A model generated the notes under the pieces. The model did not search any database and was not told where the DNA came from. It saw only the letters and a list, made by a program, of their open reading frames with translations. From positions 1,860,001 through 1,924,000 of the forward strand of contig CAWBYP010000002.1 of the NCBI GenBank assembly GCA_963793005.1: a DNA stretch of 64,000 bases. The letters are read 5' to 3'. The DNA is from RPQJ01 sp963793005. GTDB lineage: Bacteria > Pseudomonadota > Gammaproteobacteria > Steroidobacterales > Steroidobacteraceae. Position 1 is the stretch's first letter. Every line of letters begins with the position of its first letter. Below, in pieces: positions 51,374-60,688 of this stretch. A program made the position numbers and the translations under genes.

Positions 51374-52821
51374 CACTTGCGCCAGAACGACGGGGTGAAC
51401 AGTACAAGCACGCTGAAGATCTCCAGCCGGCCGAGCAGCATGGCGAAGGCACACACCCAGGTCTGGAAATCGTTCAGCGACTGGTAGTTGTTGGCTGGGC
51501 CGACGATGCCGAGACCGGGGCCCGCATTGTTGATGCAGGCGATGACGGCCGAGAACGAGCTGATGAAATCGAGCCCGCTTGCGAGCAGCGAGAAGGTCAG
51601 CACCACGACGGCGCCGAAGTACAGGACCACGTACGCCAGCACGGCGAACACGATCTGGTTCTGCACCACGTGTCCCGCGATCTTGACCGGCCGAACGGCC
51701 TGTGGGTGCACGAGCAGCAGCAGTTCGCGACCCGCCTGCCGGAACAGCACCAGCGTGCGGAACATCTTTATGCCGCCGCCGGTGGAGCCGGTGTTGCAGC
51801 TGTAGCAGGACAGCATCAGCATGATCATCGGCGCAAACACCGGCCAGACGGCGTAGTCCTGCGTCACGAAGCCGCAGGTTGTCGCGAGCGCGACCAGGTT
51901 GAACGACACGTAGCGGAGCGAGGTCAGGAAGCCGTCATAGACGCCGCCGCTCCAGATGTAGACCGTCACGCCGAGGGTCGCCAGTGCCAGCAGCGTCAGC
52001 ATCGCCTTCGCCTCGCTGTCGGACGAGTATGCCTTGAGGCTCTTCTGCTGCCAGGCCATGAAATGTCGCGAGAAATTGATCGCCGCAATCAGCATGAAGA
52101 CGATCAGCACGGTTTCGATTGATTGCGAATCGTAGTAGGCGATGCTCGCGTCGCGGGTGGAGAAGCCGCCCAGCGAAAGCGCGGAGAAAGCGTGGAAGAT
52201 CGCGTCAAACCAGTCCATGCCGGCAATCCGGAGCGAAATCGCACAGGCAAGGGTGAACAGGAAATAGACCAGCCACAGCGCCTTGGCGGTCTGCGTTATT
52301 CGCGGCGTCAGCTTCTCGTTCTTGACCGGTCCCGGCGTCTCGGCCTTGTAGAGCTGCATGCCGCCGACGCCCAGGATCGGGAGGATGGCTACCACCAGCA
52401 CGATGATGCCCATGCCGCCGTACCAGTGCAGCGCTCCCCTCCACATCATGACCGATGGCGGCAGGTCCTCGAGGCCGGTCAGCACGGTTGCACCGGTGGT
52501 GCTCAAGCCCGACATCGTCTCGAAAAACGCGTCGGTGAACGTGAGGCCGGGCAGCGCCAGCAACAGCGGAACGGTCGCAATCGCCGACATAAGAGTCCAG
52601 CCAAGGCTGACCAGCAGGAAGCCGTCCCGCGATCGAAGCTCGCGCTTGCTGCGCCTGGTCGCTGCCCACAGCAGCCCGCCAGCGCCGAGGCAGATGAGCG
52701 AGGCGGCGACGAAATCCACCAGCATCCCGTCGCGGTAGATGATGGACGTCGCCATCGGCAGTACGTAGGTGATGCTGAACAGCATCAGCATCGAGCCCAG
52801 GACGTGGACGACCGCAAGCAT
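51373..52821 (-). CDS. trkH: Trk system potassium uptake protein TrkH
   Basis: K+-channel-like subunit of the Trk system, 482 residues, ten or so helices. Selectivity-filter segments: SGLSTTGATVLTGLEDLPPS, FSALSLGGFSTRDASI, VALATTCGFVTQDYAVWPVF and IACINNAGPGLGIVGPANN. Paired with trkA directly upstream, so a complete Trk system is encoded here. Confidence 0.95.
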   Translation of the reverse strand: MLAVVHVLGSMLMLFSITYVLPMATSIIYRDGMLVDFVAASLICLGAGGLLWAATRRSKRELRSRDGFLLVSLGWTLMSAIATVPLLLALPGLTFTDAFFETMSGLSTTGATVLTGLEDLPPSVMMWRGALHWYGGMGIIVLVVAILPILGVGGMQLYKAETPGPVKNEKLTPRITQTAKALWLVYFLFTLACAISLRIAGMDWFDAIFHAFSALSLGGFSTRDASIAYYDSQSIETVLIVFMLIAAINFSRHFMAWQQKSLKAYSSDSEAKAMLTLLALATLGVTVYIWSGGVYDGFLTSLRYVSFNLVALATTCGFVTQDYAVWPVFAPMIMLMLSCYSCNTGSTGGGIKMFRTLVLFRQAGRELLLLVHPQAVRPVKIAGHVVQNQIVFAVLAYVVLYFGAVVVLTFSLLASGLDFISSFSAVIACINNAGPGLGIVGPANNYQSLNDFQTWVCAFAMLLGRLEIFSVLVLFTPSFWRK

Positions 52822-52825
52822 CGGG

Positions 52826-54214
52826 TCAGGACTGGAAGAGTCGCTCGACCTGCTCGACGTGGCGTCTGTCGGCGAGGAAGAGGATCACGTGGTCGTCGGT
52901 CTCGATCACGGTGTCGTGGTGCGCCATGATCACCTGGCTGCCACGCACCAGCGTGATGATTCGCGCGCCGTCCGGAAGGTTGATGTCCTCAACGGCGCGG
53001 CCGACCACCTTGCCACCGCGGGCGCCGTGAGCGACCGTCTCCATCGCCTCCGCGGTGCCGCCGCGCAGCGAGTGCACCATGACCACGTCGCCGCGCCTTA
53101 CGTAGGCGAGCAGCGACCCGATCGTCACCGTTTGCGGCGAAATCGCCACGTCGATGGGTCCCGCCTGCATCAGCTCCGCGTACGCCGGCCGCGTGATCAG
53201 GGCCATCACCCGATGTGCACCGAGGCGCTTGGCCAGCAGCGCCGAGAGGATGTTCGCTTCCTCGGAATTGGTGAGTGCGCAGAACACATCGGCGCTGTCG
53301 ATGTTCTCCTCGACCAGCAGTTCCTCGTCCGCGGCATCGCCGTTCAGCACGATCGTGTTGCGGAGCTTCTCGGCAACCTCGCGCGCGCGCGCGTTGCTGC
53401 GCTCGATGACCTTCACCTGGTGATTGCCTTCCTCGAGTTTCTGCGCCAGGCGCAGGCCGATGTTTCCGCCGCCAGCGATCACGACCCGCTTGACCGGGTC
53501 CTCGGCCTTGCGCATCTCGCTCATCACGTTGCGGATGTCCTCGGTGGCCGCTATGAAGAAGACCTCGTCGTTGTGTTCGATTACCGTATCGCCGTCCGGG
53601 TCGATGCTGTGGCCTGAGCGGTAGATGGCGGCGACGCGGGCATCCACCTGGGGGATATGCTGCCGGATCGCGCGTATCGGCTGGCCGACCAGCAGGCCGC
53701 CCTTGACCGCGCGCAGCCCGACCAGCCGCACCCGCGAATCGGCGAAGTCCACGACCTGCAGCGCGCCGGGATAGCGCACCAGGCGCTCGATGTACGCGGT
53801 GACCGACTCCTCCGGGCTCAGGTACATGTCGACTGCGAAGCCGGAGAGCTGTGCCGGTGGCTCGTCCTCGGTGGAAACGAAGATCTCGGGACGCTGCGTG
53901 TACGCCTGTGAGCGGATGCGCGCGATCTTTGTCGTGGTGCCGAACAGGGTCCATGCGACCTGGCAGGCGACCATGTTGACTTCGTCGCTGTTGGTCAACG
54001 CGACGATCATGTCCGCGTCGCCGGCGCCCGCGAGTTCCAGCGTGCGGGGACTGGCCGCGTTGCCCTGCACGGTGCGGATGTCGATGCGGTCCTGCAGGTC
54101 GCGAAGCAGTTCGTCGTCCGTGTCCACCACGGTGACGTCGTTGGCTTCTTCACGCGCGAGGTGCTGGGCCGCGGTGCGTCCCACCTGGCCGGCCCCGAGG
54201 ATGATTATTTTCAC
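52826..54214 (-). CDS. trkA: Trk system potassium uptake regulator TrkA
   Basis: Peripheral NAD-binding regulator of TrkH, 462 residues. Two RCK_N Rossmann folds: MKIIILGAGQVGRTAAQHLA and VVIAGGGNIGLRLAQKLEEG, each followed by an RCK_C domain. Conserved Asp after each strand as expected. Precedes trkH by 5 bp; uvrD's stop lies 15 bp upstream. Confidence 0.96.
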   Translation of the reverse strand: MKIIILGAGQVGRTAAQHLAREEANDVTVVDTDDELLRDLQDRIDIRTVQGNAASPRTLELAGAGDADMIVALTNSDEVNMVACQVAWTLFGTTTKIARIRSQAYTQRPEIFVSTEDEPPAQLSGFAVDMYLSPEESVTAYIERLVRYPGALQVVDFADSRVRLVGLRAVKGGLLVGQPIRAIRQHIPQVDARVAAIYRSGHSIDPDGDTVIEHNDEVFFIAATEDIRNVMSEMRKAEDPVKRVVIAGGGNIGLRLAQKLEEGNHQVKVIERSNARAREVAEKLRNTIVLNGDAADEELLVEENIDSADVFCALTNSEEANILSALLAKRLGAHRVMALITRPAYAELMQAGPIDVAISPQTVTIGSLLAYVRRGDVVMVHSLRGGTAEAMETVAHGARGGKVVGRAVEDINLPDGARIITLVRGSQVIMAHHDTVIETDDHVILFLADRRHVEQVERLFQS

Positions 54215-54229
54215 CGCGGCATTGTAGCG

Positions 54230-56419
54230 CTAGACGGCTTCCAGGTTGGCGTAGCCCATCATCAGCCACTTGGTGCCCTGGCGCTCGAAATTGACCTGCA
54301 CCCGGGCATTGGATCCCTGGCCCTCGACGCTGAGGACCACGCCGTCGCCGAACTTCTGGTGCCGCACCCGCTGCCCGAGCTTGAGGCTGCCCGGCGCGTC
54401 GTCTGTGTAGCGCTGCGGTCGGGTCGACTGGGCCGGGCGGGCCGGGGCATGGCCGCGGGCCGCGCCGTAGGCGGGCCGCGAGACCTGCACTTTCGGCCGC
54501 ACCTCCTCGAGCAGGTCGGGCGGGATCTCAGCAATGAAGCGCGACGGCGCACCGTAGTTGTCGACCCCGTGCATGCGGCGCTGCTCTGCGTAGGTGAGGT
54601 ACAGGTGGCGCATGGCGCGGGTCGTGCCCACGTAGCAGAGTCGCCGTTCCTCCTCGAGCCCATGGAGGTCGGCGATCGAGCGCTGGTGCGGGAACAGGCC
54701 GTCCTCGAGCCCGCAGAGGAACACCACCGGGAACTCCAGTCCCTTGGCCGAATGCAGCGTCATCATCTGCACGCAGTCCTCCCACTCCTCGGCCTGGCCC
54801 TCGCCCGACTCGAGCACCGCATGAGACAGGAACGCCATCAGCGGCGGCATGTCGCCGTCCTCGGGCTCGAAGCCGCGCGCCGCGCTGACCAGTTCCTCGA
54901 GGTTCTCGAGCCTCGCCTCGCCCTTGTCGGCCTTGTCCTTCTTGTAGTGGCCCGCGAGTCCGCTCGCCTGGATCACGTGGTCCACCTGCTCGTGCAGTGG
55001 CAGGTCGCTCGTGTCGGCATCGAGTTTCCCTATGAGTTCGATGAACGCCTGCAGCGCGGCCGCGCCGCGCGCACCGAGTTCCCCGGCGCAGGGCGCGCAT
55101 GACTGCCACAGCGAAATCGAGTTTGCCCGCGCGTGGGCGCGCAGCACTTCCATGGTTCGTGCGCCGATGCCGCGTGTCGGCAGGTTGACTACACGCTCGA
55201 AAGACGCGTCGTCGTCACGGTTCGAGATCAGCCGCAGGTAGGCGAGCGCGTCCTTGATCTCCTGGCGCTCGAAGAACCGCAGGCCGCCGTAGACACGATA
55301 GGGGACGCGCGCCGCAAGCAGGTACTCCTCGAACACCCGTGACTGTGCGTTGGAGCGGTAGAGGATGGCCGTGTCGCGGCGGTTGCCGCCGCGCGCGACC
55401 CAGTCGCGGATGCCGTTCACGACGAATTCGGCCTCGTCGCGCTCGTTGTAGGCGCGGTACAGCCGGATCGGCTCGCCTCGCTCCCCGCTGGTCCAGAGCT
55501 TCTTGCCGATGCGGCCGCTGTTGTTGGTGATGATCGCGTTGGCGGCGGCCAGGATGTTTCCGGTGGAGCGGTAGTTCTGCTCCAGCTTGAATACCTGCAC
55601 GCCGTGGAAGTCGCGGCGGAACTGCTGCAGGTTCTCGACCCGTGCGCCGCGCCAGCGGTAGATGGACTGGTCGTCGTCGCCGACCACGAACGGGATGCTG
55701 GTCGAGCCGGCCAGCATCCTCATCCAGGCGTACTGGATGGTGTTGGTGTCCTGGAACTCGTCCACCAGCACGTGGCCGAACCGTGCGCGATAGTGCTCGA
55801 CCAGCCCGGGTACGTCACGCCAGATCTCATGGCTGCGTAGCAGCAGCTCCGCGAAGTCCACGACGCCATTGCGACGGCAGGCCTCCTCGTAGGCCTCGTA
55901 GAGGCGGATCATCTGGCGCCGCGTCGGGTCGCCATCGTCCTTCAGGTGCTTCGGGCGCAGGCCCTCGTCCTTCTGGGCGTTGATGAACCAGGTCACCTCG
56001 CGCGGTACCCATCGCGTCTCGTCGAGGCCCGCGCCCCGGATGATGCGCTTGACCAGGCGCTGCTGGTCCTCGGAGTCGAGGATCGAGAATCCCTGCGGCA
56101 GCCCGGCTTCTCGCCAGTGTGTGCGCAGCAGCCGGTGGGCGATGCCGTGGAAGGTGCCGATCCACAGTGGCGCGGAAGGCAGCCCGAGCTGGGCCTCGAT
56201 GCGCGCGCGCATCTCGCCCGCCGCCTTGTTTGTGAAGGTGACCGCCAGGATCCCGTGCGGAGAGACGTTCTCGACCTCCACCAGCCATGCCACGCGATGG
56301 GTCAGCACGCGCGTCTTGCCGCTGCCGGCGCCGGCGAGCACGAGCGTCGGCGCAAGCGGTGCGGCGACCGCCTGCCGCTGCGCGTCGTTCAGCGGATCGA
56401 GGAGACTTGAGACATCCAT
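54230..56419 (-). CDS. uvrD: DNA helicase II (UvrD)
   Basis: SF1 helicase of mismatch and nucleotide-excision repair, 729 residues. Motif I GAGSGKTRVLTHR, Ia ILAVTFTNKAAGEMRAR, II FVDEFQDTNTIQY-type (VLVDEFQDTNT), III FVVGDDDQSIYRWRGA, IV NYRSTGNI, V MTLHSAKGLEFPVVFLCGLEDG, VI EERRLCYVGTTRAMRHLYLT. The C-terminal Tudor-like region contains GQRVRHQKFGDGVVLS. Full length. Confidence 0.97.
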   Translation of the reverse strand: MDVSSLLDPLNDAQRQAVAAPLAPTLVLAGAGSGKTRVLTHRVAWLVEVENVSPHGILAVTFTNKAAGEMRARIEAQLGLPSAPLWIGTFHGIAHRLLRTHWREAGLPQGFSILDSEDQQRLVKRIIRGAGLDETRWVPREVTWFINAQKDEGLRPKHLKDDGDPTRRQMIRLYEAYEEACRRNGVVDFAELLLRSHEIWRDVPGLVEHYRARFGHVLVDEFQDTNTIQYAWMRMLAGSTSIPFVVGDDDQSIYRWRGARVENLQQFRRDFHGVQVFKLEQNYRSTGNILAAANAIITNNSGRIGKKLWTSGERGEPIRLYRAYNERDEAEFVVNGIRDWVARGGNRRDTAILYRSNAQSRVFEEYLLAARVPYRVYGGLRFFERQEIKDALAYLRLISNRDDDASFERVVNLPTRGIGARTMEVLRAHARANSISLWQSCAPCAGELGARGAAALQAFIELIGKLDADTSDLPLHEQVDHVIQASGLAGHYKKDKADKGEARLENLEELVSAARGFEPEDGDMPPLMAFLSHAVLESGEGQAEEWEDCVQMMTLHSAKGLEFPVVFLCGLEDGLFPHQRSIADLHGLEEERRLCYVGTTRAMRHLYLTYAEQRRMHGVDNYGAPSRFIAEIPPDLLEEVRPKVQVSRPAYGAARGHAPARPAQSTRPQRYTDDAPGSLKLGQRVRHQKFGDGVVLSVEGQGSNARVQVNFERQGTKWLMMGYANLEAV

Positions 56420-56446
56420 GGGAGGGCGCGGATTCTAGCGGAATTC

Positions 56447-56490
56447 GGGGACAGTCTCCGATTTACGCAGTCAAAAAGGAGACCGTCTCC
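56447..56490. repeat. Hairpin repeat GGGGACAGTCTCC ... GGAGACCGTCTCC
   Basis: Two linked inverted arms, GGGGACAGTCTCC at 56447 and GGAGACCGTCTCC at 56478, with a spacer, immediately upstream of the DUF885 fragment. Same family as the 33105 cluster but with slightly different arms. Confidence 0.6.
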
Positions 56491-56538
56491 TGTTACCGGT
56501 ATGATCCCGCGCCATCTGAACTGCTGAGGCGAGTGCGA

Positions 56539-57120
56539 ATGACCAGATTCCGAATCGCCGCGACGATGCTGGCGCTGGTTTTTTCCGCGGCGGCCGTGGC
56601 CGCGCCGCTGAACGCTGCCTGGGACGCCCACGTCACCAATTACATCGAATCCTGGTTCGCGGCGAACCCAAGCTCCGCAGTCTATGCAGGGCGGCACGAA
56701 TTCGACGGCCGGCTTCCGGACTTCAGCGCCGGGGCCCTGTCCGCCGAAGCCGCGAGGCTGGAGGTCGCCCGCAAGGCCACCGCTGCATTCGACCCGTCCG
56801 GGCTCGATGCCGCTCGCCGCATCGAGCGCGAGTACCTGCTCTCAGTCATCGACGAGAGCCTGTTCTGGCGGGTCGAGGCGAAATGGCCCGAGCGCAACCC
56901 GAGTTGGTACCTGGGCGCGATCGACCCCGAAATCTACCTGAGCAAGGCGTACGCGCCGCTCAGAGGAAAAAGGAGAATGTCCCCTCCGGCTATTTCCGCG
57001 GCATCCAGCGGGCAACCAGGATGCCGGCGATCGCCGCTATCACGACGTCCACCCAGCCGAAGGCCGGCGCTGAAGACCCGAGTTGCAGCAGGCACAGGAT
57101 GGCTACGAACAGGATCGTGA
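56539..57120 (+). pseudogene. Truncated DUF885 family gene
   Basis: From ATG 56539 the frame has a signal peptide (IAATMLALVFSAAAVAAPLN) and the opening of a DUF885 protein: WDAHVTNYIESWFAANPSSA VYAGRHEFDGRLPDFS and RIEREYLLSVIDESLFWRVE. Homology ends near YAPLRG at about 56966. DUF885 proteins normally have about 550-600 residues, so only a quarter remains. The frame then runs on for about 50 unrelated residues antisense to the VanZ-like gene. The breakpoint coincides with a hairpin repeat (56962-56986), suggesting repeat-mediated deletion. Confidence 0.85.
56962..56986. repeat. Hairpin repeat at the DUF885 breakpoint
   Basis: AGAGGAAAAAGGAGAATGTCCCCT resembles the AAAAGGGGAATGTCCCCT repeat at 33175 with one mismatch region. 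It sits exactly where the DUF885 homology stops, and its left part is contained in the residual frame. Confidence 0.6.
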
Positions 57121-58135
57121 CGCCCGCGGCCACGTGCGGCACCAGGCCCGCGACTGCGAGCAACCACGCCAGCGCCACGTAGCTGAAGCCCTTCTCGGCG
57201 AGATGGCCGGGCGGCGGCGGGTTGCGCCCGATGAAATCCGCAAGTGCCGGCAGGCTCACGTTGCCACCGGCTGCACCACCCATGGCGGGTTTCACCGCCG
57301 TCCATGCGAGCCAGGCTCCAAGCGTGGCGGCGACCAGCATCGCGCGCGTCCCCTCCGGCAGCCGGCTGGACATCACGAGCACCGGCAACAGCAGCGCGAT
57401 GGCAGCAAGCTCAGCGGCAACGAGCGTATTGCCCGCGGTGATCGTACGTCCGACCAGCACCACGGCGATCACGAGCAGGAACGCATCGACCGCCCGCTGC
57501 TTGCGCGACAGGCTGAACACCGCCTGGGCTGCCACCAGCCAGCCGACGAACAGGGTCGCGAGGTCAGCGAATTCGATGTGCGGCGAGAACAGCGGTCGTA
57601 CCGCGCCCTTCAACTGCCGCAGGCTCACGTCCGGGATCAGCGGCCAGAGCCTGGCCAGCAACCACAGTACTAGGATTGCCACGACCACGCCGCGTGAGCG
57701 CCCCTGGGTCGTCGACTGCGGTGCCATGCGCGCGTCCAACATGTGCCAGGTGGAGCCCAAGACCGCGCCGGCCAGCGCACCAATGGCGTTCAGCGACAGG
57801 TCTTTCAGGCTCGTGACACGTGTAGGCACCGACGCCTGCAGCAGTTCCAGGTACAGCGACAGCAGTGTTCCAGCCAGGACCGCGGCGATGACGCCCGCAG
57901 TGCGCCCGTAGCGTGGCTCGACCAGCAGTGCGACGCAGAACCCCAACGGAAGGTACAGCAGCACGTTGTTCAGCATTTCGCCGCGCCCGGCGCGCGCCCA
58001 GGTGAGCTGCTCGAGCGCGCTGACGAGCGACGGGCCGTCGGCCGCAAAGCGGAACGGGTACAGCGACCCGTAGACGATCAATGCCACGACGACCGCGAGC
58101 AGCAGCGGGGCGGCGAAATGCGATCGACTGGCCAT
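56990..58135 (-). CDS. VanZ-like membrane protein
   Basis: 381 residues, about 10 helices. The N-terminal part matches VanZ-like domains: LNNVLLYLPLGFCVALLVEP followed by LLSLYLELLQASVPTRVTSL and DLSLNAIGALAGAVLG. The C-terminal half is hydrophobic and unassigned. Starts 10 bp after the ctaB stop on the same strand, so it may be cotranscribed. Its 3' end abuts a hairpin repeat and the DUF885 fragment. Function unknown. Confidence 0.85.
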   Translation of the reverse strand: MASRSHFAAPLLLAVVVALIVYGSLYPFRFAADGPSLVSALEQLTWARAGRGEMLNNVLLYLPLGFCVALLVEPRYGRTAGVIAAVLAGTLLSLYLELLQASVPTRVTSLKDLSLNAIGALAGAVLGSTWHMLDARMAPQSTTQGRSRGVVVAILVLWLLARLWPLIPDVSLRQLKGAVRPLFSPHIEFADLATLFVGWLVAAQAVFSLSRKQRAVDAFLLVIAVVLVGRTITAGNTLVAAELAAIALLLPVLVMSSRLPEGTRAMLVAATLGAWLAWTAVKPAMGGAAGGNVSLPALADFIGRNPPPPGHLAEKGFSYVALAWLLAVAGLVPHVAAGVTILFVAILCLLQLGSSAPAFGWVDVVIAAIAGILVARWMPRK

Positions 58136-58144
58136 CGGTGATCG

Positions 58145-59053
58145 TCAGGGCCAGCGCGGCAGGTAGTGATCGACCAGCAGTGCCGCGAACAGCAGCATCA
58201 GGTAGGTGATCGAATAGCGGAACACGCCCATTGGCAGGTGAGCCGGCGCATCGGTCCGCTTGAGTTGGATTGCGTGCCGCAGGAACTGCCCGCCGAGGAC
58301 CACGGCGGCCACCAGGTAGGCCAGGCCCGTCATCCCGGTGAGCCATGGAAGCAGGGTCACGATGAACAGCAGGATCGTGTAGAGCAGGATGTGCAGCCGC
58401 GTGAACTCGACACCGTAGGCAACCGGCAGCATCGGGATGCCGGCCTTGGCGTATTCCTCGCGCCGTGCGATTGCCAGCGCCCAGAAGTGCGGTGGGGTCC
58501 ACGCAAAGATGATCAGGAATAGCAGCAGCGCGTAAGGGTCGGCGTGCCCCGTCACCGCGGTCCATCCGAGCACCGGCGGCGCGGCGCCGGCGGCACCGCC
58601 GATGACGATGTTCTGCGGCGTGATGTGCTTGAGCCAGACCGTGTAGAGCACCGCGTAGCCGATCAGCGACGCGAACGTGAGCACTGCAGTCAGCGGATTC
58701 ACGAGCCACCACAGCATCGTCATCGACGCCACGCAGAGGACCGCAGCGTAGGCGAGCGCCTGTACGGTGGTCAGGTGACCGGTCGGGATCGGCCGCAGCA
58801 TGGTGCGCGCCATCTTCTGGTCGAAGCTGCGATCGACGACATGGTTGATGGCGGCGGCGCTCGAGGCCGCGAGCCCGATGCCGAGCGTGCCGAACACCAG
58901 CGCGTTCATCGGCGGCAGCCCGGGTACCGCGAGGAACATGCCCACCACGGCCGTGAACACGATCAGCGCAACGACTTTCGGCTTGCCGAGTTCGTAAAAA
59001 TCGCGCCAGGTGGCGCGGGCCGTGCCGTCGCAACGGGTGGCTGCGGAATTCAT
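58145..59053 (-). CDS. ctaB: Heme O synthase (protoheme IX farnesyltransferase)
   Basis: Farnesylates protoheme for heme O/A. 302 residues, eight or so helices, with UbiA-family motifs: LGKPKVVALIVFTAVVGMFL, NHVVDRSFDQKMARTMLRPI (NxxxDxxxD), and YTVWLKHITPQNIVIGGAAG AAPPVLGWTAVTG. Start at ATG 59053 overlaps the ctaA stop by four bases. Confidence 0.95.
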   Translation of the reverse strand: MNSAATRCDGTARATWRDFYELGKPKVVALIVFTAVVGMFLAVPGLPPMNALVFGTLGIGLAASSAAAINHVVDRSFDQKMARTMLRPIPTGHLTTVQALAYAAVLCVASMTMLWWLVNPLTAVLTFASLIGYAVLYTVWLKHITPQNIVIGGAAGAAPPVLGWTAVTGHADPYALLLFLIIFAWTPPHFWALAIARREEYAKAGIPMLPVAYGVEFTRLHILLYTILLFIVTLLPWLTGMTGLAYLVAAVVLGGQFLRHAIQLKRTDAPAHLPMGVFRYSITYLMLLFAALLVDHYLPRWP

Positions 59054-60063
59054 TTGCGCTCGGGAGCGCCGGTCGACGGCCGCCACAGCAGGCGCAGCAA
59101 CCCGACCACGCAGAGCAGCAGCAGCGCCGCTACCACGTTGTGTGCGGTGGCAAGCGACAACGGGAAGGTCTCGATGACCATCACCGGCCCGAGGATCAGC
59201 TGGGTCGCGAGCACGACGGCGAGCGCCGCCCCGGCCGTCCGCACCGCGCGTGACCCGCCGGTGCGGATCACCTTCCAAGACAGGAATCCGAGCACCAGCG
59301 CCGCGACGACAGCGCCCAGCCTATGGGTGAAATGGATTGCCACGCGTGCCGGATGGTCGAGCACCCCTCCCTCGTAGTCGATGCCGAGGCCGCGCCAGAG
59401 CACGAACGCATCCTTGAAATCCATGTGCGGCCAGTAAGAGGCCTGGCAGGTCGGGAAATCCGGGCAGGCGATTGCAGCGTAGTTCGAGCTCACCCAGCCG
59501 CCGAGCATGATCTGCAGCGCCAGCACCACCAGGCCGAGCAGCGCAAGCCGCAGGAGCCCCGGCGGGGATGGCGGTCGGGACGCATCGCCGGGACCGAGGG
59601 CGAGCCACCACAGGACCGACAACGTAGTGAATCCGCCGACCAGGTGCGCGGATACGATCAGCGGCTTAAGCAGCAGCGTCACGGTCCACATCCCGAGCAG
59701 GCCCTGGAACACCACCAGCAACACCAGCAGTGCCGGCAGGCGCATCGGTTGAGCCGGGTCGCGCCGCCTGGCGAAGGCAACCATGGCGATGACGAGGATC
59801 ACCAGCCCGAGCGACGTGGCGAAATAGCGGTGCAGCATCTCCTTGAATGCCTTGTCCGCCTCGAGCGGCCTGTCGGGAAATGCGGCGTTGGCCTGTTCGG
59901 CGTTTTCGAGTGCCTGTCCGACCGTCAGGTGGCCGTAGCATCCGGGCCAGTCCGGGCAGCCCAGGCCTGCGTCTCCAAGCCGCGTCCAGGCGCCGAGCCA
60001 GATGACGCCGAGCGCGAGCACGACGCCGAACAGGCACAGGCGACGAAACCAGGTGAGACCCAC
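59050..60063 (-). CDS. ctaA: Heme A synthase
   Basis: Converts heme O to heme A, 337 residues, eight transmembrane helices. The QGLLGMWTVTLLLKPLIVSA HLVGG segment and FTHRLGAVVAALVLGF carry the conserved histidines, with GCPDWPGCYG and the Cys pair in CPDFPTCQ. Overlaps ctaB and lies 4 bp after the upstream gene. Confidence 0.95.
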   Translation of the reverse strand: MGLTWFRRLCLFGVVLALGVIWLGAWTRLGDAGLGCPDWPGCYGHLTVGQALENAEQANAAFPDRPLEADKAFKEMLHRYFATSLGLVILVIAMVAFARRRDPAQPMRLPALLVLLVVFQGLLGMWTVTLLLKPLIVSAHLVGGFTTLSVLWWLALGPGDASRPPSPPGLLRLALLGLVVLALQIMLGGWVSSNYAAIACPDFPTCQASYWPHMDFKDAFVLWRGLGIDYEGGVLDHPARVAIHFTHRLGAVVAALVLGFLSWKVIRTGGSRAVRTAGAALAVVLATQLILGPVMVIETFPLSLATAHNVVAALLLLCVVGLLRLLWRPSTGAPERK

Positions 60064-60067
60064 GGCG

Positions 60068-60688
60068 TTACCCGATGTGCGATAGACGGAGAAGTTTCTT
60101 GAGGTCCGTGAGCAGCGCCTTGTCCGGCGCGCTCGCGGAGTAGCTCAGCAGCAGGTTGCCGAGCGGGTCCACGACGTAGATGCGTCCGGCACTCTCGACC
60201 GGGCCATCGTCGTAGGTGGGGAATTCCGCGAGCATGGCCGCGGCCTGGGGACTGGCCGCGATCGCGACGACGAGGTCCGGGTGCTCGCTCTCGATGAAGT
60301 CGTTGTCGCAACAGTCGCCGATGGCCAGGAATACCCGCTCAACGCGGCCGGCGTCCTTGTTGAGCGCGATACGCGTCTGGCGCGTGAGGTACAGCGCCTT
60401 GCGGCAGCGCTCATCGCAATAACCGTCGCCGACGTACAGCAGCGTCCACTTGCCACGCAGGAACTCGTCGCGAACCGGCGAGCCGCCGGCGATCGGGAGA
60501 TCGGCCTGCGGCAGCGGGCGCGCCGGGTCCACCAGGTCGCCCTTGTTGGTGCCCACTGCGCCCGGATTCCCGTCGCCGGGCCCGTAGTAAAGCCAGAACG
60601 CGAGCGCGAGCGGCACGAAAAACAGCGCCGCGAGCAGCAGGAACTGCCGTCGGCCGCGGCGGACAGCCATCGGGTCGGGTGTGGTCAT
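60068..60688 (-). CDS. SCO-like cytochrome oxidase assembly protein
   Basis: 206 residues. One N-terminal transmembrane helix (FLLLAALFFVPLALAFWLYY), then a thioredoxin-like domain with a Cys-x3-Cys copper/thiol motif in GDGYCDERCRKAL and the IYVVDPLGNLLL strand near the end. The gene lies between SURF1 and ctaA in an oxidase-assembly cluster. It is shorter and more diverged than typical Sco1, so it may be a SCO-related oxidase chaperone. Confidence 0.75.
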   Translation of the reverse strand: MTTPDPMAVRRGRRQFLLLAALFFVPLALAFWLYYGPGDGNPGAVGTNKGDLVDPARPLPQADLPIAGGSPVRDEFLRGKWTLLYVGDGYCDERCRKALYLTRQTRIALNKDAGRVERVFLAIGDCCDNDFIESEHPDLVVAIAASPQAAAMLAEFPTYDDGPVESAGRIYVVDPLGNLLLSYSASAPDKALLTDLKKLLRLSHIG

